Positions 20,336 to 31,928 of a DNA stretch of 35,881 nucleotides are shown piece by piece. The stretch lies in the NCBI GenBank assembly GCA_025055335.1, contig JANWXJ010000028.1, positions 1-35,881 on the forward strand. Direction: 5' to 3'. A program made the translations under genes and the position numbers. The notes beneath the pieces were generated by a model. That model ran no database searches and was not told the origin of the DNA. It saw only the letters and a program-made list of their open reading frames with translations. Origin of the DNA: Acetobacteraceae bacterium. Its GTDB lineage: Bacteria > Pseudomonadota > Alphaproteobacteria > Acetobacterales > Acetobacteraceae. Every line of letters begins with the position of its first letter. The first letter of the stretch is position 1.

Positions 20336-21681
20336 TGCCTCACCCCCGTGCCGACGAAGCGCGCCGGCATCCCGCTCGGCGGGCCGATCACCTCGTCCTC
20401 CCGCATCACCACGCGGCCGCGCAGCACCGTCATGCGCGGCCAGCCGCGCACCACCATGCCGGCGAAGGGCGTCCAGCCGCAGGGGGTGGCGATCCACGCC
20501 TCGGTGATCTCGCGCCTCGCCCCCATGTCCACGATGGTGAAATCGGCATCGAAGCCGGCGGCGATCCGGCCCTTGCCGGCCAGGCCATAGACGCGCGCGG
20601 GGCCGGCGGCCATCAGGTCGGCGAGGCGGGAGAGCGACAGCCGCCCGGCCGAGACATGCTCGAGCATCACCGGCACGATCGTCTGCACCCCCGTCAGCCC
20701 GGCGGCGGTCTTGGGCCAGGGGCGTTCCTTCGCCTCCCGGCTGTGCGGCGCGTGGTCGGATCCGACCACATCCACCGTGCCGTCGGCGATCGCCGCCCAG
20801 GCGGCGTCGTGGTGCCGGCGGTCGCGGATCGGCGGGTTCATCACCGCATAGCCGCCGAGGCGCTCATAGGCCTCCGGCGCCACCTGCGTCAGGTGGTTCA
20901 CCAGCACCTCGACGGTGGCGATGTCGCGGAACTCGGCGAGGTAGGAGAGCTCCTCCGCCGTGCTCACGTGCAGGATATGCGCGGGCCGCCCGGTCTTGCG
21001 CGCCAGCGCCATCAGCCGCCGGGTGCCGAGGAAGGCGGTCTCCACGTCGCGCCATTCGGCATGCAGCGCATGCGGCCCGCCGCCCGAGACGAGCGGCGCG
21101 CGCGCCTGCAGGCGGTACTCGTCCTCGGAATGGTAGCAGACGCGGCGCACGCCGCTGCGCATCACCGCCTCCAGCGACGCGTCGTCCTCGACCAGCAGAT
21201 CGCCGGTGGACGAACCCGCGAATACCTTGATCGCGCAGACATTCGCCTCCGCCTCCAGGGCGGCGAGGTTCGCGATGTTCCGCTTGGTCGCCCCGACATA
21301 GAGCCCGACGTCGCACCACGCCCGCCCCGAGAGGTAGGCGCGCTTCTCCGCCAGCCGCGCGGAATCGGTGATGGCGGGCGAGGTGTTCGGCATGTCGAAC
21401 ACGGTGCAGATGCCGCCCAGGATCGCGGCCTTGGTGCCGGTCGGGATGCTTTCCACCTGCGCGTCCCCCCACACGCCGTTGAACGGATCGCGCAGGTGCA
21501 CATGCGCATCTATCAGCCCGGGCAGGATGTGCAGGCCCCGGCAGTCGAGCCTGCGTTCGGCCCCGGCGCGCGAAAGGTCGCCCAAGGCCGCGATGCGGCC
21601 CTGGCGCACGCCGATGTCGGTCGTCTCCTCGCCCCAGGGCAGCACCACACGCCCGCCCACCAGCACCAGGTCGAAGATCAT
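20332..21681 (-). CDS. Dihydroorotase-type cyclic amidohydrolase
   Basis: A 449-residue amidohydrolase. The metal-binding residues are all visible: His60 and His62 in DAHVHLRDP, the carboxylated Lys152 in CAIKVFAGSS, His184 in CYHSEDE, His238 in HILHVS and Asp309 in VGSDHAPH. The MPNT segment (97-100) is also present. These signatures fit bacterial class I dihydroorotase, which closes carbamoyl-aspartate to dihydroorotate in pyrimidine synthesis. The same fold includes hydantoinase and allantoinase, so the exact reaction is not certain. The ATG at 21681 follows GGAGGAGG and overlaps the upstream GT4 stop by four bases (ATGA). It is unexpectedly placed between cell-envelope glycosyltransferases and a nitroreductase, with no other pyrimidine gene nearby. 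Confidence 0.88.
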   Translation of the reverse strand: MIFDLVLVGGRVVLPWGEETTDIGVRQGRIAALGDLSRAGAERRLDCRGLHILPGLIDAHVHLRDPFNGVWGDAQVESIPTGTKAAILGGICTVFDMPNTSPAITDSARLAEKRAYLSGRAWCDVGLYVGATKRNIANLAALEAEANVCAIKVFAGSSTGDLLVEDDASLEAVMRSGVRRVCYHSEDEYRLQARAPLVSGGGPHALHAEWRDVETAFLGTRRLMALARKTGRPAHILHVSTAEELSYLAEFRDIATVEVLVNHLTQVAPEAYERLGGYAVMNPPIRDRRHHDAAWAAIADGTVDVVGSDHAPHSREAKERPWPKTAAGLTGVQTIVPVMLEHVSAGRLSLSRLADLMAAGPARVYGLAGKGRIAAGFDADFTIVDMGARREITEAWIATPCGWTPFAGMVVRGWPRMTVLRGRVVMREDEVIGPPSGMPARFVGTGVRH

Positions 21682-22784
21682 CGGCGTTCCTCCTCCGCTA
21701 CCTTCTCGATCAGCGCCCGCCACGCGGCGAGCACGGCCGCGCGCGAGAAGCGCTCGGCCTCCTCCTCCTTCGCGGCGAGCGCGAGCGAGAGCGCGAGCAT
21801 CCTGTCCTCGAGCACGCGGCGCAACGCCGCAGCCAGCGCCGGCGCGTCGTCCACCGGCACGAGAAGCCCGGTCTCGCCGTCGCGGATCGTCGCCGCCGGG
21901 CCGGCGGCGCGGGCCGCCACCACCGGAACCCCCGCCTGCCAGCCCTCGATCACCACCGTGCCGAAGGGCTCGTAGCGGGAGGGCACCGCCAGCACGTCGG
22001 CCGCGCGCAGCAGGGCGCCCTTGTCCTCCCGCCAGCCGAGGAAGCGAACGCGGTCCATGATGCCAAGCCGCCGCGCCTGCGCCTCGAGCGCGCCGCGCAG
22101 CTCCCCCTCCCCGGCGAGCCACAGCACCGCACCCGGCACCGCCGCCATCGCGTCGAGCAGCGTATCCAGCCCCTTCTTCGGATGCAGCCGCGCGAGGCAG
22201 AGGATCACCTTCGCGTCGTCGGGCGTGTCGAGCGCCGCGCGCTCCACCGCCTCCCCCTCCTCCAGCCGCGCGAAGGTCGGGATCAGGTGGACCAGCGAGG
22301 GGTCGGCCCCGCGCCGGGCGAGATCCGCCCGCATGTCCGGCGTGATGGCGACGAGGTGGCGGCAGCGGCGGTAGCGCTTCAGGTCGTAGTAGCCGCCGAA
22401 CCAGCCGATGGCGCCCTGCGGTGCGACGGCGGCGGCGCGGCCCATATAGGCCACCACCGCGCGGGGCCTGAGCCGCGCGGCATGGCGCGCCACCAGCCAC
22501 CGGCCGAGCGGGGCGGGCAGGGCGTAGGGCAGGGCGTCCTCGATCACCGTCACGCCGGCAGCGCGCAGGCGCGCCACGCGCTCCGGCGCGGGCCGGGCGA
22601 TCACCGCCTGCGGGGCCGTCTCGGCCAGGCCGCAGATGAGGTCGGTGGCGAAGGTCTCGGCGCCGCCGTGGCGGCCGCCGGCCAGCAGGTGCAGCACGGG
22701 GCGGGCGGTCCTGTCGCCCTCCGCGGCCCGCCCCCCTGCCGGAGCCGACCGCGCCGCTGCCTCCACGCCTGCCGCACCGGCCAT
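21678..22784 (-). CDS. Family 4 glycosyltransferase (GT-B fold)
   Basis: A 368-residue GT4 enzyme, probably adding a sugar to a lipopolysaccharide core or other surface glycan in the cytoplasm. The acceptor domain begins with VLHLLAGGRHGGAETFATDL, the glycine-rich loop typical of these enzymes. The C-terminal donor domain starts at KVILCLARLHPKKGLDTLLDAM, includes VRFLGWREDKGALLRAADVLAVPSR, and carries the EX7E motif (EPFGTVVIE). The start ATG shares one base with the stop of the upstream GT9 gene (TGATG). The N-terminal 28 residues before VLHLLAGG are Ala/Gly-rich and may be partly artificial; a slightly later start is possible. Donor and acceptor cannot be told from the sequence. Confidence 0.93.
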   Translation of the reverse strand: MAGAAGVEAAARSAPAGGRAAEGDRTARPVLHLLAGGRHGGAETFATDLICGLAETAPQAVIARPAPERVARLRAAGVTVIEDALPYALPAPLGRWLVARHAARLRPRAVVAYMGRAAAVAPQGAIGWFGGYYDLKRYRRCRHLVAITPDMRADLARRGADPSLVHLIPTFARLEEGEAVERAALDTPDDAKVILCLARLHPKKGLDTLLDAMAAVPGAVLWLAGEGELRGALEAQARRLGIMDRVRFLGWREDKGALLRAADVLAVPSRYEPFGTVVIEGWQAGVPVVAARAAGPAATIRDGETGLLVPVDDAPALAAALRRVLEDRMLALSLALAAKEEEAERFSRAAVLAAWRALIEKVAEEERR

Positions 22785-23737
22785 CACGCCGGGTCCGTTC
22801 CGGCCGGCGCCCCGGCGTGCTGCCGCCCTTCCGTCATCGCCAGCACCCGCTTCGCCGCCGCCAGCGCCTCCGCGACCGGCAGCCGCACCATCGGCGTCTC
22901 GCCCTCCGGTCCCTCGGCCAGCACCGCCTGCGCCCGCGGCCCGACGGGCGCGTACTGGCTGGCATGGGTCGGCCCGAACAGGCCGAGCGTCGGGGCGCCC
23001 GTCGCCGCCGCCAGATGCATCAGCCCGGAATCGTTGCCGACGAAAAGCCCGGCGCGGGAGAGCAGCGCCGCCGCCTCCGGGATCGGCAGGTTGCCGACAA
23101 GGTCCCTCGCCCCCGGCAGGGCGGCGAGCAGCGGCGCGGCCATGCGGCGTTCCGCCTCGCCCGGCCCGGCGATCACGCCGATCGCCGCGCCGGGCATCGG
23201 GCCGTCCGGGGCCGTCAGCGCCTGCGCGAGTGCCGCGAATCGCTCGGCCGGCCACATCTTGGCCCGCTGCGAGGCGGTCGGCGCCAGCACGAGGAACCCC
23301 GAGGGGGAGGGGAGCAGCGGCGCGACCGCCGCCTCGTCGGCCACGCTCCACCACGCCACCGGCCGCGGCGCGGGCGAAAGCCCGAGCGTCTCCGCCAGAT
23401 GCAGCAGCCGGTGCCCGGGCCGCCGCCCGCCGCGCATCACCGCCCGCCGCCGCGCCGGCACCAGGAACGCGAAGGCCGATCCGCGCAGGTCCACGACGAG
23501 ATCCCACCGGGTGCCGACGCACTCCGCCCACAGCGGCAGCCAATGCAGCCCGAAGCGGCGCTTGCGGAGGATGATCGTGCGCTCCCGGTTCGGCATGCGC
23601 GCGAACACCCCTTCCGCCACCGGCCCGCAGGCGATGGTGATGCGCGCCTCCGGGTGGCGGTCGAGCAGGTGGCGGAGCAGCCCGGTGGAGAGCACCGCGT
23701 CGCCGAGGCGGGAATGGGCGAGGAACAGGATCCGCAT
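22784..23737 (-). CDS. Family 9 glycosyltransferase (heptosyltransferase-like)
   Basis: A 317-residue GT9 enzyme, the family of ADP-heptose:LPS heptosyltransferases. The N-terminus RILFLAHSRLGDAVLSTGLL matches the conserved glycine-Asp loop that binds the acceptor side. The C-terminal domain has FLVLAPTASQRAKMWPAERFAAL and the donor-site motif FVGNDSGLMHLAAATGAPTLGLFGPT, close to the GT9 consensus. It is the first gene of a run of overlapping minus-strand genes. The short 67-base spacer to ygfZ must hold its promoter. A role in LPS inner-core assembly fits the neighbouring GT4 and O-antigen-ligase genes. Whether the sugar is heptose is not settled by sequence. Confidence 0.92.
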   Translation of the reverse strand: MRILFLAHSRLGDAVLSTGLLRHLLDRHPEARITIACGPVAEGVFARMPNRERTIILRKRRFGLHWLPLWAECVGTRWDLVVDLRGSAFAFLVPARRRAVMRGGRRPGHRLLHLAETLGLSPAPRPVAWWSVADEAAVAPLLPSPSGFLVLAPTASQRAKMWPAERFAALAQALTAPDGPMPGAAIGVIAGPGEAERRMAAPLLAALPGARDLVGNLPIPEAAALLSRAGLFVGNDSGLMHLAAATGAPTLGLFGPTHASQYAPVGPRAQAVLAEGPEGETPMVRLPVAEALAAAKRVLAMTEGRQHAGAPAGTDPA

Positions 23738-23804
23738 GGTCTCGGGGGCGTCCCTACCACGCCCCCGCTTGCGCCGCACCCCGCGCCCTGCCACCTGCTG
23801 GGCC

Positions 23805-24650
23805 ATGGGGTTCGCGTATCTGCCGGAACGGGGCGTGGTGGCGGTGCGGGGGGCGGATGCCGTGCCGTTCCTGCAGGGCCTCGTCTCCAACGACGTCGCC
23901 GGCATCGCGCCCGGAGAGGCGCGCTTCGCCGCCCTGCTCACGCCGCAGGGGAAGTGGCTCGCGGATTTCTTCGTCCTCGCCGCCGCCGATGGCCTGCTGC
24001 TCGAGTGCGAGCGGGGGCAGGCGCCGATGCTCGTGCGGCTGCTGTCGCGCTACCGCCTGCGGGCGAAGGTGGCGCTCGAGGATGCCTCGGCGGCCTATGC
24101 GGTGCATGCCGCCTGGGGGGAGGGGGCCGGAGATGCCGAGGGCCCGCCCGGCGCGCCTGCCGCCGGTGCGCCGGGCCTTGCGGTGCGGGACCCCCGCCAC
24201 CCCGCCGCCGGGTGGCGGCTGCTGCTGCCGGCCCCCGCCGCCCCGGACGGCACCGAGGCCTACGACCTGCATCGCCTTTCCCTCGGCCTGCCCGACGGTT
24301 CGCGCGATCTCGAGGCCGGGAAGTCGGTGCTGCTCGAGGCCGGCTTCGACGAGCTCCACGGCGTCTCCTGGACCAAGGGCTGCTACATGGGCCAGGAACT
24401 GACGGCGCGGACGAAATACCGCGGCCTGCTCAAGCGGCGCCTCGTGCCGGTCGCGGTCTCCGGCCCGCTGCCGCCGCGCGGGGCGCCCGTGCTGCTGGAC
24501 GGGGCGGAGGCGGGCGAGATGCGCTCCGGCCGGGATGGCCTCGGCATCGCGCTGCTGCGGCTCGAGGCGGCGCGCGCCCCTGCCCTTGCCTGCGGCGAGG
24601 CGGTGCTGACCCCCCGCATCCCCGACTGGATGAGGCTGCCCGATGCGTGA
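23805..24650 (+). CDS. ygfZ: YgfZ/GcvT-like folate-binding protein for Fe-S cluster maintenance
   Basis: A 281-residue protein of the YgfZ/IBA57 family. These folate-dependent proteins help mature or repair certain Fe-S enzymes. The signature motif KGCYMGQE at residues 191-198, with Cys193, is intact and followed by LTARTKYRG. The N-terminal folate-binding region shows GADAVPFLQGLVSNDV and the LTPQGKWLADFFV segment. The middle, around 108-125, is a Gly/Ala/Pro-rich linker, longer than usual but in frame. The start ATG at 23805 lies in a short divergent spacer. Its stop and the following start share bases (TGATG), so the downstream membrane protein is probably co-translated. Confidence 0.93.
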   Translation: MGFAYLPERGVVAVRGADAVPFLQGLVSNDVAGIAPGEARFAALLTPQGKWLADFFVLAAADGLLLECERGQAPMLVRLLSRYRLRAKVALEDASAAYAVHAAWGEGAGDAEGPPGAPAAGAPGLAVRDPRHPAAGWRLLLPAPAAPDGTEAYDLHRLSLGLPDGSRDLEAGKSVLLEAGFDELHGVSWTKGCYMGQELTARTKYRGLLKRRLVPVAVSGPLPPRGAPVLLDGAEAGEMRSGRDGLGIALLRLEAARAPALACGEAVLTPRIPDWMRLPDA

Positions 24651-25171
24651 TGCCCGACCCGTCCCGCCGGCTCCCCGCCCGCTTCGGGCTGCCGCCCATG
24701 GCTGAACCGCCGCCGCCGCCCGACCGCGGCCCCGGGGTGAAGGTGCCGCCGCCCGTGTGGTTCCTCCTTTGCGTCGGCGCGGCCTGGGGGCTGCACCGGC
24801 TGCTGCCCGTGGCGATCGCGCCGCCGCTTGTGGAGTTCGGGCTGGCGGTGGCGCTGGTCGGGCTCGGGCTGATCGTGGCGGCGCTCGTCGTCATGCTCGC
24901 CGCGCGCACCGACCCGAGGCCCGACAGGCCCGACCGCGCGCTGGTCACGCACGGGCCGTTCCGCGTCAGCCGCAACCCGATCTATCTCGGGTTCCTCATC
25001 GTCGCCGCCGGCATCGCGCTGATGTCGGGCAGCGCCTGGGCGTGGCTTGCGGTGGCGGTGCTGTACGGGCTGCTCGACCGGCTGGTGGTGGCGAGGGAGG
25101 AAGCCTACCTCCTCGCCCGCTTCGGCAAGGACTACGCCGACTATGCGGCGCGCGTCAGGCGCTGGATGTAG
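24650..25171 (+). CDS. Isoprenylcysteine carboxyl methyltransferase (ICMT)-family membrane protein
   Basis: A 173-residue membrane protein with about four hydrophobic segments between residues 35 and 145. The C-terminal half has the PEMT/ICMT pattern: RPDRALVTHGPFRVSRNPIY, where the HGPFRxxRNPxYLG block forms the methyl-donor site. The end reads EEAYLLARFGKDYADYAARVRRW, the family's terminal helix. In bacteria such proteins are S-adenosylmethionine-dependent methyltransferases of unknown acceptor. The start at ATG 24650 overlaps the ygfZ stop. An internal ATG at 24698 would remove the first 16 polar residues and is possible. The gene converges on and overlaps the O-antigen ligase gene by 17 bases. 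Confidence 0.88.
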   Translation: MPDPSRRLPARFGLPPMAEPPPPPDRGPGVKVPPPVWFLLCVGAAWGLHRLLPVAIAPPLVEFGLAVALVGLGLIVAALVVMLAARTDPRPDRPDRALVTHGPFRVSRNPIYLGFLIVAAGIALMSGSAWAWLAVAVLYGLLDRLVVAREEAYLLARFGKDYADYAARVRRWM

Positions 25172-26429
25172 GCCCTGCCCGCCGGCGCAGCGCCTCCGCG
25201 GCGGCGGCAAGCGCCCAGCCGGCGATGAAGGTGCGCGGCCCCGCGCTCTCGATCCCGGCGAAGGCGGCCGAGGTCTGCAGCGGCCACACCGAGAGCAGAA
25301 CGGGCAGGGCCAGCCCGACGAGCACCGGATCCCGCCCGCCGGCCAGAAGCCCGCGCAGCAGCGCAAGGGCAAGCAGCCCCTGGAACAGGCCGAACAGCAG
25401 CAGGCCCGTCATGCCGCCGTCGGCCAGCGCCTCGAGGTAGTGGTTGTGCGGATGCGGCACGCAGATCTCGGCCCCGCCACCGTCTCCGGCGCCGCCCCAG
25501 CCCACGAAGAAGCGCGGATCCCGGCAGAGGTGGCGGAACGCCTCCGCCCCGTGGCCGATCCAGGGCGAGGCCTCGGCGATCGCCAGGGTGCGGGCCAGGA
25601 TCTGGCCGTAGTGCGAGTCGCCGAAGCCTGCGATCAGCCGCGGGAACTGCTCCGCGTAGCGGGCGAAGGCGTCGGGGGCGAAGAGTGGCGCGGCGGCGGC
25701 GAGAAGAGCGCCTGCGGCGACGGCGGCGAGTACCGGCCGGCGCAGCGCCGGCAGCAGCAGCGCCCCGGCCAGCAGAAGCAGCAGCACGCTGATCGCCATC
25801 ACCCGCTGTCCGCTGAGCAGCACCGCTCCGAAGGCGAACGCGCAGACCGCCGCCGCCCCGGCCGCCCCGGCGAGGCCCTGGCGCATGAGGGCCGACACGC
25901 CCGCGAACAGCGCCGGCCACATCAGCATGCCGAGATAGGCCCCGACGCGCGGCCGGGCGAAGGGCCCCGAGAGATAGCCGGGCAGGGCGCGGCCGGTACC
26001 CGTCAGGCCGCGGCCGAGCAGGAACTGGGCCCAGGTCTCGAGCGCGACGAACAGCGAGGCCCCGCCGCTCACCCACAGGGCGTGGCGACGCATCGCCTCG
26101 GGACCAAGGGCCCAGGAGCAGACGGCGAGCAGCGCGAGGGGAAAGCGGATCCAGGCGAGCGCAACGGCCAGCCGCTCGAGGGAGGCGCCGGCGAGCAGGG
26201 TGGCAAGCACAAGCCAGGCCCAGTAGGCGCAGGCGGCAAGGAACCAAGGCGCGCGCCACGCTTCAGCCGCGCGCCCGAGCGCCAGCCGAACCAGCATCGC
26301 CGCCGCGAGCAGGCCGAGCACCGCCTCGGCCGCAGAGCGCGAGACGATCACGAGCACCGGCAGGGCCAGGGCGGCCGCTGACACGAGCGGAGCGGCGTGC
26401 CGCGCCAGGGCGGGAAGGGGGCCGATCAT
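25155..26429 (-). CDS. O-antigen ligase / Wzy-type polymerase family membrane protein
   Basis: A 424-residue protein with about ten to twelve membrane segments and one large periplasmic loop, as in WaaL/Wzy proteins that join or polymerise O-antigen units. The Wzy_C landmarks are present: GAVLLSGQRVMAISVLLLLL in the central helix pair, then a loop with ASPWIGHGAEAFRHL and VPHPHNHYLEALADGGMTG. The HNxYLE-G motif with its histidine and glycine is the best marker. The start is ATG 26429; the open frame continues upstream, but that extension is Arg/Pro-rich and not membrane-like. There is no partner gene on its 5' side. Ligase versus polymerase cannot be decided from the sequence. Confidence 0.88.
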   Translation of the reverse strand: MIGPLPALARHAAPLVSAAALALPVLVIVSRSAAEAVLGLLAAAMLVRLALGRAAEAWRAPWFLAACAYWAWLVLATLLAGASLERLAVALAWIRFPLALLAVCSWALGPEAMRRHALWVSGGASLFVALETWAQFLLGRGLTGTGRALPGYLSGPFARPRVGAYLGMLMWPALFAGVSALMRQGLAGAAGAAAVCAFAFGAVLLSGQRVMAISVLLLLLAGALLLPALRRPVLAAVAAGALLAAAAPLFAPDAFARYAEQFPRLIAGFGDSHYGQILARTLAIAEASPWIGHGAEAFRHLCRDPRFFVGWGGAGDGGGAEICVPHPHNHYLEALADGGMTGLLLFGLFQGLLALALLRGLLAGGRDPVLVGLALPVLLSVWPLQTSAAFAGIESAGPRTFIAGWALAAAAEALRRRAGPTSSA

Positions 26430-27338
26430 GCGCCCGCCCGCCCCGCGCCCGGCCCGGCGCGGCCGCTCCGGCGCGCAAGGCGCATCGCGCCGAGGCGCGA
26501 CATCGGAGCGGGCGGCGGAACGCGAAGCCCGAGACGCCGGCTGCAGGATCTGGCTCTGGCGCGGCAGCGGCGCCTCGGTCCGGCAGAACTCGCGCAGCAC
26601 GCCGACCGGTGCGGCAGGCGCGGCGAGGCCGAGCTCCCGCGCCAGTGCCGCAGGAGGGCGCAGCCCCCGCCCGCGCGGGGGCTCGGCCTCTGCTGCCGTT
26701 TGGATTCTGCGGCCGCGCCGGTCTTCATCCCGCTCCATCCTCCGGCGCGACGGGCGGATCCGCAAGCCGCTCCACCCCGGGCTCGCGCCAGCGCCGCCGC
26801 CCCGCGCGACAGCCGGCAGGCCCCCGCGCAGGCGACCGGGTGGGCGGGTTCGCGCGCCGGGGAGGGGCCGCGCGCAAGCTTGCGCGGCGGCCCGCGAATG
26901 GCCCGCGCCTCGTGCGGCGCATCGGTTGCCGGAGCCATCGCAGGAGCGGCGCCGGTGGCGCCGAAGGCACGGAGCCTGGACGGGGACTCGTGCCGTCCTC
27001 GGGCAGGAGGGCGCGAGGCAGGCCGCGTTCCGCGGCCAGGGCGCGGATCCGCTCTCGGGAGAGGGCTCAGACGCATTCGGCGCCGCTCATCGCCCGGCCC
27101 ATCGCGCCGAACGTGCCGGGGCGGTCCAGGTTGCGGCCGTGCGCCGGCGGCAATCCCCGCAGCCCCGGGCAGGCGGGAAAGGGGAACCGCCGATGCCAAA
27201 CCCGAGCGCGCTGCGCCCGGCGCCCCCTCGCGCAGCGCGGCCCGGCGGGCGGCCCGCCGGTGCGGAAGGATGCCGGACGGCCGCGCGCACCGCAGCGGGA
27301 GCGCTGTTGAGACCGGATCTGCCCGGGCGGCGCCTCGG
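26430..27338. other. Long gene-poor spacer with a possible decayed minus-strand gene
   Basis: No complete, recognisable gene is present in these 909 bases, although several chance frames are open because of the base composition. The most gene-like piece is on the minus strand, about 27230 down to 26900. A coherent segment (NLDRPGTFGAMGRAMSGAECV) is followed by a TGA at 27067-27069. It continues in the same frame with ALSRERIRALAAERGLPRALL. Codon third positions there are mostly G or C and residue use is protein-like. The remainder toward the O-antigen ligase is Arg/Pro-rich and looks non-coding. I cannot assign the family. A remnant of a surface-glycan gene would fit the location between glycosyltransferases, but this is a guess. 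I see no tRNA or clear terminator in it. Confidence 0.4.
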
Positions 27339-28109
27339 TCACGCAGGTCCCGGCTCCTCGGGCAGCCAGAAGGAGCCCCGCTTCCGCCACCAGCGGCGCC
27401 AGTAGTCCCGCCTGACGAAGCGGGACAGGCGCATCTTCGGGTCGGGCAGGCCGAGATCCCGCGCCCGCCGCGCCCCGCCGATGGTGGAGGGCACGACCGA
27501 GGGGGTCGGACGGTGCACGAGCTTCGGCACCACGATCCGCGCGCCGAGCCGCGTCGTGTCACAGGGCCAGTCGGCGGTGGCGGCGACCGGCGTCGCGGCG
27601 CGGAGCAGCGCCGCGGCCGCCGGCGCCGACACGCTGTAGGCGACCGTCAGCGCGGCGGGCAGGGCAAGCTCATACGTCACGACGCCCGGGATCGCCTCGC
27701 GTTCGGTTCCGCGCATCACCCGGGCGCTGCCGTAGCAGAACTGCAGGAAGGGCGCGCGGCGGTGCGCGCCCGCGGCGAGGAAGGCGGCGAACCCCGGGAG
27801 GGGAACGGCATCGTCCTCGAGGATCACCGCGCCCGCGAGGCGCCGTTCGGCGATCAGACGATAGATGCCGAGGTGGCTGAGCGCGCAGGCGAACTCCGCG
27901 TCGCGCATGGGGCGTCCCATCCGCCTGCGGGCGGCATCGCGGTCGATCAGCGCCTCCGCTTCCGCGGGCAGGCCGGCGCGCCCGTCGAGCGCGGGGATCA
28001 CCTCGCAGGAAATCCCTGCCTCGGCAAGCCGGGCAAGAAGCGGCGCACGCCGCGCAACGCCGTCCGCGAGCGACAGGACGAAGACGGGCCAGCCCTGCTC
28101 AGGCGGCAT
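27339..28109 (-). CDS. Family 25 glycosyltransferase (LPS biosynthesis)
   Basis: A 256-residue GT25 enzyme, the family of beta-1,4-galactosyltransferases such as LgtB. The N-terminal strand VFVLSLADGVARRAPLLARL matches the family start, and CEVIPALDGRAG follows. The conserved block EFACALSHLGIYRLIAE leads to GAVILEDDAVPL, the acidic motif for metal and nucleotide-sugar binding. The C-terminal third is more variable and ends in a Trp/Arg-rich helix (RRDYWRRWWRKRG), perhaps for membrane contact. The ATG at 28109 is preceded by GAGGG and overlaps the end of the upstream GT4 gene by 11 bases. It is the last gene of the glyQ-glyS-ppdK operon. Confidence 0.9.
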   Translation of the reverse strand: MPPEQGWPVFVLSLADGVARRAPLLARLAEAGISCEVIPALDGRAGLPAEAEALIDRDAARRRMGRPMRDAEFACALSHLGIYRLIAERRLAGAVILEDDAVPLPGFAAFLAAGAHRRAPFLQFCYGSARVMRGTEREAIPGVVTYELALPAALTVAYSVSAPAAAALLRAATPVAATADWPCDTTRLGARIVVPKLVHRPTPSVVPSTIGGARRARDLGLPDPKMRLSRFVRRDYWRRWWRKRGSFWLPEEPGPA

Positions 28110-29246
28110 GTCCACCCTCGTGCTGCCGCCCCTCTCCCAGCAGGGATGTCCGCAGCGCGGTCCACCTGCCGACGATGGCTGGCATCGCGAAGCGCAACAC
28201 CTGCGCCCGCCCGCGCGCCGCAAGGTCCGCCCGCAGCTCCGGATCGCGGGCAAGCCGCAGGATCGCCCCGGCGAGCGCGGCCGGATCGTCGGGATCGGCG
28301 ACCAGCGCCGCCTCCCCGGTCGCCTCCGGAAGCCCGCCGCGGCCGGAGGAGATGAGCGCCGCGCCGCAGGCCAGCGCCTCCTGCGCCACGCGGCCGAGCG
28401 GCTCCGGCCAGCGGCTCGGCACCACGACGATCGCCGCGCGGGCCATGCGGGCGAGCGTCTCGGCATTGTCCCGGAAGCCGGCCACGGCGATGCCGGCGGC
28501 GGCGGCCTCGCGCCGGACGGCGGCGGCGTAGGGGGAATCCCGCCCCTTGCCGTACCAGCGCGCGCCGACGATCTCGGCCCGCCAGCCGGGCAGCGAAGGC
28601 AAGGCGCGGGCGCAGGCGGCGACGAAGGCATCCGCCCCCTTCTCGGGCACGAGGCGGCCGACGAACAGGATCGTCGGCTCCCGCACGGCGGCGGGCGGCG
28701 GCATGGCTTCGGGCGGGATCCCGTTCGGGATGGCGTGGACGCGCGCGGCGAGTTCGGGCGGCACCCCCTCGGCCACCCCGCGCCGGACGAATTCCGAGAC
28801 GCAGACGATTCCGGCAAGGCGCGACAGCGCGGCCGTGCGTTCCGCCGGCGTGGCGAGGCCCTCGCTCGTCCGCGCCTCGTTGTGCAGCACGAGCAGCACG
28901 GGGGTGCGCGGCAAGGCGGCGGCGAGCGAGAGGGCGAGCGGGGCGCGGTTGTGCGCCTCGATCACGTCCGGCGGATCGGCGCCGAGCGTGCGGGCGGCGG
29001 CGCGGGCGAAGGCGCCGCTGCGCCCGCCCGGGACGGCGTCGAGCAGCCGCGGGCGGAGGGCGCGGAAGGCGGCGCCCGCGAAGGGTTCCCCGCCCGGATC
29101 GGCGCCGAGCACCTCGGCCGACCAGCCCGCGGGCGTGGCGCGGGCCAGATCGCGCACGACGAGGGCGACCGCGCCCGCGCAGGCGGCGGCGAAGCGCTCC
29201 TTGGGCGGCAGGACGATCGCCACACGCCTCGTCCCGCCCGGCCGCA

Positions 29247-29247
<1 letters not shown>
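28099..29247 (-). CDS. Family 4 glycosyltransferase (GT-B fold)
   Basis: A 382-residue GT4 enzyme. The N-terminal domain begins with RRVAIVLPPKERFAAACAGAVAL, a variant of the usual glycine-rich loop. It includes DVIEAHNRAPLALSLAAALP and the HNEAR segment. The C-terminal domain starts at TILFVGRLVPEKGADAF and ends the donor site with the EX7E motif in SRWPEPLGRVAQEALACG. The start codon shares one base with the ppdK stop (TGATG), so it is translated from the same transcript as the glycyl-tRNA synthetase and PPDK genes. Its job is probably assembly of a surface polysaccharide with the following GT25 gene. Substrates are unknown. Confidence 0.92.
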
Positions 29248-31916
<2,669 letters not shown>

Positions 31917-31928
31917 GCCCGGATTCCC

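Noticed and set aside
26428-27405. Plus-strand ORFs of 230-330 codons in the gene-poor spacer
   Set aside because: Arg/Pro/Ala/Gly-rich composition with no motif, typical of chance frames in very GC-rich DNA.
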